Shown here in pieces: positions 57,045 through 64,000 of a stretch of DNA of 64,000 nt (position 1 is its first letter; each line of letters opens with the position of its first letter). A model generated the notes under the pieces. It was not told where the DNA came from. It did no database searches and worked only from the letters and a program-made list of their open reading frames with translations. The position numbers and the translations under genes are program-made. This stretch comes from VRUE01 sp963725085 (GTDB lineage Bacteria; Actinomycetota; Thermoleophilia; Solirubrobacterales; 70-9). The stretch lies in contig CAVRXM010000004.1 in assembly GCA_963725085.1 (NCBI GenBank), positions 33,163 to 97,162 of the forward strand, in the 5' to 3' direction.

Positions 57045-57803
57045 GGCGGTGGCAGCCGAGCTGTTCACCCTGCGATAGAGGGCGTCAGGCGAGCTTGCCC
57101 TGTAGAGCGACGCGACCAGCAATCCCGTGGGCGGGCCTCGATCGTCGGGCAGCCGCACGCGGAGAACGGATTCATCGCCGGGATCGAGGCTTAGGCGCTT
57201 GGCCAGCAGCGGGCGGCCGGCCAGCGTCAGCCTGAGGAGATAGGACTGGCTGTGCTGCTCGTTGCTGTCGACGGCGACGGTCGCTGCGCTGCCGCTCGAG
57301 TCGGTCAGCATCGAGAGCCGGGTGAAGCCCACCACGTCACTCGCCGGGTACACCGTCGCCGAGACAACCAGCGCGGCGACGATGGCGACCGCGGCGCCGC
57401 CGAGGAACAGGTAGTCCCCCCGGCTCACTCGAGGCCGGCTCCAGGCCGCGTAGGGCACCTCGCCCGGCACCCTCTTCACCGCGGCCCAGCGGCAGGCCGC
57501 GATGGTCACGAGGACGAGGATGACCGCCCAGGAGACATCCCTGATCCCCCCCGGGCCGTAGTTCAAGACCAGCGCCGAGAGGATCAGGACGATCAGGCTC
57601 AGCCCGAGCACGAGGGCGGCGAACCGGCCACCGCTCAACGACCTGGAGCTGAAGGCCGCGGAGGAGAGCGCGTAGCCGGGCAACACGAGGCAGAGAGGCG
57701 CCGCCGCGGCGAGGCGGACCGCCTCGAGCGGGACGAGGAGGGCGACCGCCGCGCAGAGCGGCGCGCCGGCGGCCACCAACCAGAGGTCACGATGCCCCCT
57801 CAT
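57045..57803 (-). CDS. DUF1616-like membrane protein
   Basis: About 253 residues with five hydrophobic spans (LWLVAAGAPLCAAVALLVPL; LAAAAPLCLVLPGYALSSAAF; FAALVLGLSLIVLILSALVLNYGPGG; VSWAVILVLVTIAACRW; YLFLGGAAVAIVAALVVSATV). An outside part follows (FTRLSMLTDSSGSAATVAVDSNEQHSQSYLLRLTLAG). The LVLPGYAL box and the soluble beta domain after the last span are typical of DUF1616 proteins found in archaeal and actinobacterial sugar loci; function unknown. The frame continues without a stop into a GT2, so a genuine fusion or a lost stop are both possible. The start overlaps the next gene's end by four bases. Confidence 0.7.
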
Positions 57804-59573
57804 GGCCGGTTTTCCAGGTCGAAGAGGACGATGCGGCCGCTGTCGTAGAGGCGGGCGGCGGGAAGCCTGGCGAACTTGTGCACCACGCCGACCGGCAGCA
57901 GGCCGTCGCTGCCCGACCCCGGCACCGTGAAGAAGTAGCCGCGGACGTTGTCACTGGCGATTTCTCGACGATCGGCGACGACGTATCGCAGCTTCTGGTT
58001 GCGCAGGATCCGCTTCTGCCACGAGGGAAAGCCCGGTTCGCCGACGATGTCTTCGATGTCGGGGCCCTGTCCGGTCAGCGCGACCTGCCCGCCCGGCGTC
58101 AACAGCAGGCGCCCGTCGGCTTCCGGGGGCCGCGAACCTGCGACCGGGCAGGTTCCTCGCGGCCCATTCCGCCAGCGCAAGCGGCTCCGATTCGATCTTC
58201 GAGCCTTCCGCCCTGACACGGATCGGTTTTGCGAGCTGCGAGTCCCAAGGCCAGCCCGAGATGGCGCCGCTCAGCAGCACAACTCCCAGGCCGAGGGCCG
58301 TCGCCGCTCGCCAGCGGCCGGTGTCGCCCCTCCTTGTCAGTGCCTGGTAGATCGCGCCGGAGACGACGAACGCCAGGCCAATGAAGAAGAACTCCCCGGC
58401 CCGGTTGCCGGTCTCCCACGCCGCCGGCGCGAAGCGCAGCGCCAGCGCTCCGAAGAACAGCAGCGAGGCGATGACGAAGATCACCGGCAGCGGCTCCCAG
58501 GGCCGCCGGCGGAGAAATTCGCGGATCCCGACCAGCGCCGCGATGCCGAGCAGCGCCACGCCCGCCAGGGCGACGAGTCTCGCCCCCCAGGGAGTGCCGG
58601 ACACTTCTACCCCGGTCGAGGAACTGTGGAACAGCGAGCGGGGCGCCGACTCGCCCGAGGCCGTCTTGATCGTCTGGTTGAAGGCGTCTTCCAGCACCGG
58701 GAACAGGTAGCCGATCGTCGACTCTGCTTTGACCACCAGCCAGGTGGCGGTCGCGGCAAAGGCAAAGGCCAGCAGCGGCCAGGGGTTCGGCTTCTCGACC
58801 CCGAGTAGGCGATACGCCAGCGCCAGCCCGGCGAGGATCGCGATCAGCGCGTAGGAGGTCGATATGGTGGGTGATGACGATTGCCAGCGTGCCAAGGCAG
58901 ATCGGGACCAGCCACTCGCGGCGGCGGCGGTCCGGCGCCGCCTCGCGTTCGGCGAACGCCATCAGCACCAGCGCAAGCAGCGGCAGCGAAATCGACTCGT
59001 AGGAGAACTGGGCGCCCCAGAAGAGGAAGTTGCTGGTCCCGGTGTAGACGGCGACCGCGAGGCCGGCGATCCGCGCCGACCCGGAGACCCGGGCAAAGAG
59101 GAAGAAGAGCGAGACGACGAGGAGCAGGCGCGCGGCTCCGACGACGATGATCCCGGCACCGAAGCTCGTCATGCCGGTGAGCGTCATCAGCGCCGAGGTC
59201 GCGCCCTCCAGGCCGGGGTAGCGCGGGGTCACCGGCAGTATCGGATTGCTGCGGAACAGATGGTGGTGGTCGACGATCTGCTGCGCGTTGTAGGCGTGCA
59301 CGAGCTCGTCGGGGAAGGTGAAGAGCAGCGAGTCGTGGACGACCTTGACTCCGTACAGCGTCAGCCCGAGCAGGCAGACAAGGGCGAGCCGTTCGCGAGG
59401 GGATGCGTCCACCGAGGCGAGCCGGAGGAAGATCGGCAGGACGATCAGGAGCAGCCCCGCCCAGTAGATCAGGGTGGTCGTCGTCTCAGTTCCACGCGAG
59501 AGAGCGTTGGCGACCGAGCAGACCAGAAGACCCAGCCCGGCACAGAATGCAACTGAAGGAAAGCGGCCTACTA
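57800..59573 (-). CDS. Multi-spanning membrane protein (GT-C-like), two frameshifts
   Basis: Joined frames give roughly 590 residues: FCAGLGLLVCSVANALS, LIYWAGLLLIVLPIFLRLA, VVHDSLLFTFPDELVHAYNAQQIVDHHHLF (Asp-Glu in the first outer loop, as in GT-C), LLLVVSLFFLFARVSGSAR and LGTLAIVITHHI. After a change near 58862 come SYALIAILAGLALAYRLLGVEKP and more spans. After another near 58150 comes a soluble end (YVVADRREIASDNVRGYFF ... YDSGRIVLFDLENRP). It may be a polymerase or a polyprenyl-sugar transferase. The exact start is unclear: no ATG or GTG in the right frame precedes FPSVAFCAG, and the gene abuts the pckG stop at 59571. Confidence 0.68.
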
Positions 59574-61377
59574 CAGGCGCCCCTCGAGGCTGGAGAGCTG
59601 ATCCCGCATCTGCTGAGGCAGCCGGTCTCCGAGGCGGTCGAGGTGCTCCCTGATCTGGGGAAGCTGCCGCTTGAACAGCTCGGAGTGGACTGAGAGCAGC
59701 TCCGCCAAGGCCTCCTCGGAGATCTCGAGCCCGTCGGTGTTGAACTCGCCGGGGGCGGGCAGCAGCCCGATCGGCGACTCGACGGTCTCCCCCTCGCCGT
59801 CGCAGCGACGGAAGACCCACTCGAGGACGCGGCTGTTCTCGCCGAAGCCCGGCCAGATGAACTTGCCGTCGTCGTCCTTGCGGAACCAGTTGACGAGGAA
59901 GATCTTGGGCAGCTTCGCGCCCTCGCGCTCCCCGATCTTCAGCCAGTGACCGAGGTAGTCGGCCATGTTGTAGCCGCAGAACGGCAGCATCGCCATCGGG
60001 TCGAAGCGGAGCTTGCCCACCTCGCCCGCCGCGGCGACGGTCGTCTCGACCGACATCGTCGCCCCGAGGAAGGTGCCGTGCTCCCAGTCGAAGGCCTCGG
60101 CGACCAGCGGCACCGCGGTCGCGCGGCGGCCGCCGAAGAGGAAGGCGTCGATCGGGACGCCGGCGGGGTCCTCCCACTCGGGGGCGATCGAGGGGCACTG
60201 AGAGGCCGGAGTCGTGAAGCGGGCGTTGGGGTGGGCGGCCGGCCCCTCGGACTCCGGCGTCCACGCCTTGCCGTGCCAATCCGTCACCTTCGCGGGCGGC
60301 TCGCCGGTCATGCCCTCCCACCAGATGTCGCCGTCCTCGGTCTTGGCGCAGTTGGTGAAGATCGTGTTCCGCTCGATCGTCTCCATCGCGTTCGGGTTGG
60401 TCTTGTGGCTGGTGTTCGGCGCGACGCCGAAGAAGCCGGCCTCGGGGTTGACCGCGTAGAGGCGGCCGTCCTCGCCGAACTTCATCCAGGCGATGTCGTC
60501 GCCGATCGTCTCCGCCGTCCAGCCCTCGAGGGTCGGGATCAGCATCGCCAGGTTGGTCTTGCCCGAGGCCGACGGAAAGGCCGCGGTCACGTACTTGACC
60601 TCGCCCGCCGGCGAGGTGAGCTTGAGGATCAGCATGTGCTCCGCCATCCAGCCCTCGTCACGGGCCATCGCCGAGGCGATTCGCAGCGCCAGGCACTTCT
60701 TGCCGAGCAGCGCGTTGCCGCCGTAGCCCGATCCGAACGACCAGATCTCACGCGTCTCGGGGTAGTGGACGATGTACTTGTTGTCGGCGTTGCAGGGCCA
60801 GGGCACGTCCTCCTGGCCCTCGGCCAGCGGCATCCCGACCGAGTGCACACAGGGGACGAACACGCCGTCCTCGCCGAGGGTCTCGAGCGCCTGTTTGCCC
60901 ATCCGGGTCATGATCCGCATCGAGGTTGCGACGTAGGCGGAGTCGGTGAGTTGGACGCCGATCTCGGCGAGGGGCGAGCCGTGCGGCCCCATCGAGAACG
61001 GCACCACGTACATCGTCCGGCCCTTCATGCAGCCGCTGAAAAGGCTTCTCAGCGTCTCCCGCATCTCGGCCGGGTCACGCCAGTTGTTGGTCGGCCCCGC
61101 GCCGTCCTCGGCCTCCGAGCAGATGAATGTCCGGTCCTCCACCCGGGCGACGTCGCTCGGGGTCGGAGAGGGCGAGATAGGAGTTCGGGCGCTTTGCCTT
61201 CGAGAGGCGCTCGAACGTCCCGGCCTCGACCAGGGCCTGCGCAAGGGAGTCGTACTCCTCGGCTGACCCGTCGCACCAGTGGATGGCGTCGGGCTTGGTG
61301 AGATCTGCGATCTCCCCGACCCAGTCGAGGAGCTTTGCGTGCGTGGTCGGCGCGGTGGCCGCGGTGGTTTGGCTCAT
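59571..61377 (-). CDS. pckG: Phosphoenolpyruvate carboxykinase (GTP), one frameshift
   Basis: PckG converts oxaloacetate and GTP to PEP, the entry to gluconeogenesis. From ATG 61375-61377: TTHAKLLDWVGEIADLTKPDAIHWCDGS, then a frame change near 61155 (NSYLALSDP to SDVARVEDRTFICSE). After it come SGCMKGRTMYVVPFSMGPHGSP, FPSASGKTNLAML (P-loop), AETIGDDIAWMKFG (metal Asp pair), NPEAGFFGVAPNTS, FLFGGRRATAVPLV and MLPFCGYNMADY. All are GTP-type signatures. One oddity is Asn where the family usually has Gly in GVAPGTS. About 602 residues when repaired, normal length. It lies beside sucCD, consistent with growth on acetate or organic acids. Confidence 0.93.
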
Positions 61378-61387
61378 TTCGGGCACT

Positions 61388-61711
61388 CTATCCACCGGCG
61401 CTGAGGTTGATGTCGCCGGACCTGATTTCGACCAGCGTGATGTCCGCGTCGCTGTTCCTTATCAACAGAACGGCGGTTTCCTTCTTCCCCTTTTGCGGGA
61501 CTATCGTGCAGTCGAACTTGGTCTTCGGCTTGACCTCGACCCCGGACGGACAGTCGACGGACTTCACCTTCTCGCCGCGCGAGGTTTCGACTTCGTGTTT
61601 CAGCTGTTCCTCGAGCTTGACGTCGTCGACGACCGTTTCGCCGCACGCGGCCAGCGCGAGCGCTGCGATCGCCAACCCGACGAGGGCGACCAGCCGTGAC
61701 GAGGGTCTCAT
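61388..61711 (-). CDS. DUF4333-type lipoprotein
   Basis: A 107-residue protein from ATG 61709-61711: signal peptide LVALVGLAIAALALAACGE with the lipobox cysteine at residue 23, then DDVKLEEQLKHEVETSRGEKVKSVDCPSGVEVKPKTKFDC. The two cysteines, DCPSGVxxxxGxxFxC-like spacing and following strand (AVLLIRNSDADITLVEI) match the small DUF4333 domain common on actinobacterial surface proteins. The role is unknown. A far longer in-frame extension to 63073 runs antisense to sucC and is rejected. It lies 10 bases upstream of the pckG start on the same strand, so the two may be co-transcribed. Confidence 0.83.
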   Translation of the reverse strand: MRPSSRLVALVGLAIAALALAACGETVVDDVKLEEQLKHEVETSRGEKVKSVDCPSGVEVKPKTKFDCTIVPQKGKKETAVLLIRNSDADITLVEIRSGDINLSAGG

Positions 61712-61759
61712 CCCCGCAAGTATCCCAGGCGCCCTTTCGGGTAGGGTTCCGCGCCGCGC

Positions 61760-62974
61760 ATGCGCTTCTACGAGTACGAGGCACGCAGGGTCGTCGAGCT
61801 GGCGGGGATTCCCGTCACCGAGTACGGCTTCTGCACGACTGCCGACGAGGCCCGCCAGGCGGCCGCCAGGATCGACGGCCCGGTGGTCGTCAAGTCCCAG
61901 GTCCTGAGCGGCGGCCGGATGAAGGCCGGCGGCGTCAAGTTCGCCGACACCCCTGAGGAGGCGGCCGAGCACGCCGAGGCGATCCTCGAGCTCGTGATCG
62001 GCGGCCAGCTGCCGCGCGGGGTCCTCGTCGACCCGAAAGCGGAGGTCAAGCAGGAGTACTACGCCGGAGTCGTCTGGGACGGAACCGCGAAGCGGCCGCT
62101 GATGCTGTTCAGCGACATGGGCGGGATCGACATCGAGGAGGTCGCCGAGACCCATCCCGACCACGTCGGCCGCGGCCACATCTCGAACTTGCTCCCGATC
62201 TCCGACTTCGAGGCGAAGCAGGTCGTCGCCGCGACCGGCGTCACCGGCTCGCAGCTGAACCGCGCGACGCCGGTCCTCGCCCGCCTCGCCCGCCTCTTCC
62301 GCGACAACGACATGACGCTCGCCGAGATCAACCCACTCGCCGAGCTGACCGATGGCAGCTTCGTCGCCCTCGACGCCCACATGGAGATGGAGAACGAGGC
62401 CGTCGGTCGCCAGAAGGCGCTCCTTCGTAGGCAGCTCGAGATCGCCGAGGACGACACCCGCGAGCCCTACGAGCCATCTGATTTCGAGCGGCACGTGGCG
62501 GCGATCGACGCCGCCGACCACCGCGGCGTGATCCAGGGCAAGGACCACGGCTTCGAGGGCAATCTCGGCCTCGTGATCGGCGCCGGGGGCGGCTCGCTGA
62601 CCCTGACCGACGCGGTCCGCAGCCAGGGCGGCAAGCCGGCGAACTACTCGGAGATCGGCGGCAACCCGTCGGTCGCGAAGGCCTGCGGCCTCGCCAAGGA
62701 GGTGCTCGAAAAGGACGGCGTCGAGAAGATCGCGGTGATGATGTCGATCGTCTCCAACACCCGGGTCGACATCGTCGCCCGCGGCGTGATCAAGGCCTGC
62801 CTCGAGCTCGGCAAGGATCCGGGCGAGACGATCGCGATCTTCCGCATCCCCGGCGCCTGGGAGGACGAGGGCTTCAAGATCCTCGACCGCTACGGCGTCG
62901 AGTACTGCGACCGCTCGGTCTCGATGTGGGAGGCGGCCGGCCGCGCCGTCGCCAAGATCCAGGGAGGAACATAG
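61760..62974 (+). CDS. sucC: Succinyl-CoA ligase (or malate-CoA ligase) beta subunit
   Basis: A complete 404-residue ATP-grasp protein: MRFYEYEARRVVELAGIPV, then GPVVVKSQVLSGGRMKAGGVKFADTPEEA (nucleotide-binding region), MTLAEINPLAELTDGSFVALDAHMEMENEA (metal ligands Asn and Asp), NLGLVIGAGGGSLTLTDAV and KPANYSEIGGNPS. It fits the SucC/MtkA/citryl-CoA-synthetase superfamily but differs from the common E. coli-type N-terminus. Substrate is therefore not certain: succinate is the default, and malate would fit the malyl-CoA chemistry of the EMC genes here. It is followed by the alpha subunit after a 122-base gap holding an inverted repeat. Confidence 0.87.
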   Translation: MRFYEYEARRVVELAGIPVTEYGFCTTADEARQAAARIDGPVVVKSQVLSGGRMKAGGVKFADTPEEAAEHAEAILELVIGGQLPRGVLVDPKAEVKQEYYAGVVWDGTAKRPLMLFSDMGGIDIEEVAETHPDHVGRGHISNLLPISDFEAKQVVAATGVTGSQLNRATPVLARLARLFRDNDMTLAEINPLAELTDGSFVALDAHMEMENEAVGRQKALLRRQLEIAEDDTREPYEPSDFERHVAAIDAADHRGVIQGKDHGFEGNLGLVIGAGGGSLTLTDAVRSQGGKPANYSEIGGNPSVAKACGLAKEVLEKDGVEKIAVMMSIVSNTRVDIVARGVIKACLELGKDPGETIAIFRIPGAWEDEGFKILDRYGVEYCDRSVSMWEAAGRAVAKIQGGT

Positions 62975-62996
62975 TGCGCCGCCTCCAAACAAGGTT

Positions 62997-63081
62997 CCGA
63001 CCACTTGCTCGGCTTCCGCTCGCTCGCAATCACATGACCGGAGGCCATGCTCGCCTCGCTCCCGCGGTCGCAAGTGGTCGG
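62997..63081. repeat. Long-arm inverted repeat between sucC and sucD
   Basis: CCGACCACTTGC (62997-63008) and GCAAGTGGTCGG (63070-63081) are perfect 12-base complements 61 bases apart. The loop is rich in repeated TCGCTCG/GCTCGCCTCGCT motifs. It fills most of the gap between the two ligase subunit genes, where tight spacing would be expected. It could attenuate or stabilise the transcript, or be a copied repeat element. Confidence 0.5.
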
Positions 63082-63096
63082 GTGGGGTGACTCTCG

Positions 63097-64000
63097 ATGA
63101 GCATACTTTTGACCAGGGAGACGACGTTCATCGTCCAGGGCATCACCGGGCGCGAGGCGGTCAACCTGACCAAGGAGTGCCTCGATTACGGCTCGAAGGT
63201 CGTCGGCGGAGTCACTCCCGGCCGCAAGGGCCGCGAGGTCCACGGCGTCCCGGTCTTCGACACCGTGGCCCAGGCGGTCGAGAACCATGGCTTGCCGGTC
63301 GACGGCTCGGTCGTCACCGTCCCCCCCGCCTTCACCAAGGACGCGGTGCTGGAGGCGATCGAGAACGGGATCAAGCTGATCGTCATCGTCACCGAGCGGA
63401 TCCCGCGCCGCGACGTCGCCCAGATGGTCGAGCTGGCGGAGATGCGCGGGGCGCGGATCATCGGCCCCAACTGCCTCGGCCTGATCGTCCCCGAGGTCTG
63501 CAAGATGGGCGGGATCGGTGGCCCCGCCAAAGACGCCGCCAAGGCCTACGCCCCCGGCCCGGTCGGAGTGATGAGCCGCTCGGGCGGGATGACGACCGAG
63601 ATCTCCTCCTCGCTCACCCAGGCCGGGCTCGGGGTCTCGACCGCGATCTCGATCGGCGGCGACGCGATCATCGGCTCGACCTACGCCGAGCTGATGCCCT
63701 ACTTCGAGGCCGACGAGCAGACGCAGGCGATCGTCATCTACACCGAGCCGGGTGGACGGATGGAGGCCCAGCTCTCCAGTGGGTCGCTGATAACGACTCG
63801 CGGCTGCCGATCGTCGCCTTCATGGCCGGCAAATTCATGGACGACGAGGAGATGAAGGGAATGAGCTTCGGCCACGCGGGGACGATCGTCGAGGGCAAGG
63901 AGGACACTGCGACCGAGAAGATCGCCCGCCTTGAAGCCGCCGGGATACGGGTCGTCGAGCGGATCGACGAGATCCCCGACGTGGTCAAGGAGAAACTGGG
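63097..64000 (+). CDS. sucD: Succinyl-CoA ligase (or malate-CoA ligase) alpha subunit, one frameshift, cut by window end
   Basis: It starts MSILLTRETTFIVQGITGREAVNLTKECLDYG (CoA-binding Rossmann start) and continues KVVGGVTPGRKGREVHGVPVFD, IENGIKLIVIVTERIPRRDV, RIIGPNCLGLIVP, GVMSRSGGMTTEISSSLTQAGLG and STAISIGGDAIIGS. Near 63780 a one-base change interrupts it. Beyond that the right frame reads LPIVAFMAGKFMDDEEMKGMSFGHAGTIVEG, where His of GHAG is the phospho-accepting residue, then RVVERIDEIPDVVKEKL to the window edge. Partner of the ligase beta subunit. The C-terminal few dozen residues lie outside. Confidence 0.88.

Noticed and set aside
59946..61301. 451-codon plus-strand frame over pckG
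   Set aside because: Antisense shadow of a well conserved PEP carboxykinase, with no domain pattern.
61712..63073. Long minus-strand frame antisense to sucC
   Set aside because: Repetitive Leu/Arg/Asp-rich translation typical of a GC-rich shadow. Only its last part (61388-61711) is the lipoprotein gene.
1..64000. tRNA, rRNA, insertion sequences or integrase genes
   Set aside because: None was seen on either strand. No transposase motifs or flanking direct repeats were found, apart from the hairpins at 9897 and 10847.

Overview
The window is high-GC bacterial DNA with short intergenic gaps, many GTG/TTG starts and actinobacterial-style gene content: a DUF4333-type lipoprotein, ClpS, GTP-type PEP carboxykinase, an AbiEi/DUF559 protein and a collagen-like secreted protein. 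The best guess is an uncultured or soil actinobacterium close to Thermoleophilia/Solirubrobacterales. That assignment is inference from protein style; no rRNA or tRNA gene was seen.

Layout. (1) Bases 1-25.3 kb carry central-carbon genes scattered among unrelated ones. The set is ccr (crotonyl-CoA carboxylase/reductase), ecm (B12-dependent ethylmalonyl-CoA mutase), a MaoC hydratase, an acyl-CoA dehydrogenase and a malyl-CoA-lyase-type aldolase. Together these are the diagnostic steps of the ethylmalonyl-CoA (EMC) pathway of acetate assimilation. Between them lie the end of ygfZ, rmuC, a secreted sugar-dehydrogenase-like gene coupled to clpS, an AbiEi/DUF559 gene bracketed by two related hairpins, a first group of glycosyltransferases, a collagen-like protein and a hipBA toxin-antitoxin pair. 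(2) Bases 25.4-34.3 kb encode secreted proteins: a beta-helix protein with a decayed relative beside it, a fused membrane/Rossmann/GT2 enzyme, and four consecutive GH26-like (beta-mannanase fold) proteins. (3) Bases 34.2-59.6 kb form a large surface-polysaccharide locus. It has about ten GT2/GT4 glycosyltransferases, two GT-C-like membrane proteins, a CapK/PaaK-like adenylate-forming enzyme, a Wzx-type flippase, a Wzm/Wzt ABC exporter, two NodB-type deacetylases (one fused to a GT2), a methyltransferase and an APH-fold kinase. (4) Bases 59.6-64 kb return to central carbon with pckG, a DUF4333 lipoprotein, sucC and a truncated sucD.

How it fits together. The EMC genes would turn acetyl-CoA into glyoxylate and propionyl-CoA/succinyl-CoA, malyl-CoA lyase links glyoxylate to malate, the SucCD-like ligase handles succinyl-CoA (or malyl-CoA), and PEPCK opens gluconeogenesis. 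The sugars so made could feed the polysaccharide locus, whose secreted GH26-like and deacetylase proteins may trim or modify the product.

Quality warning. Many conserved genes are broken by single-base frame changes (ecm, hipA, pckG, sucD, several glycosyltransferases, all GH26 genes but one), while other stretches (about 22.4-25.3 kb and 42.9-53.4 kb) are clean. Uncorrected sequencing or assembly error is the likeliest cause. I therefore give spans for the reconstructed genes and say where the reading frame changes.
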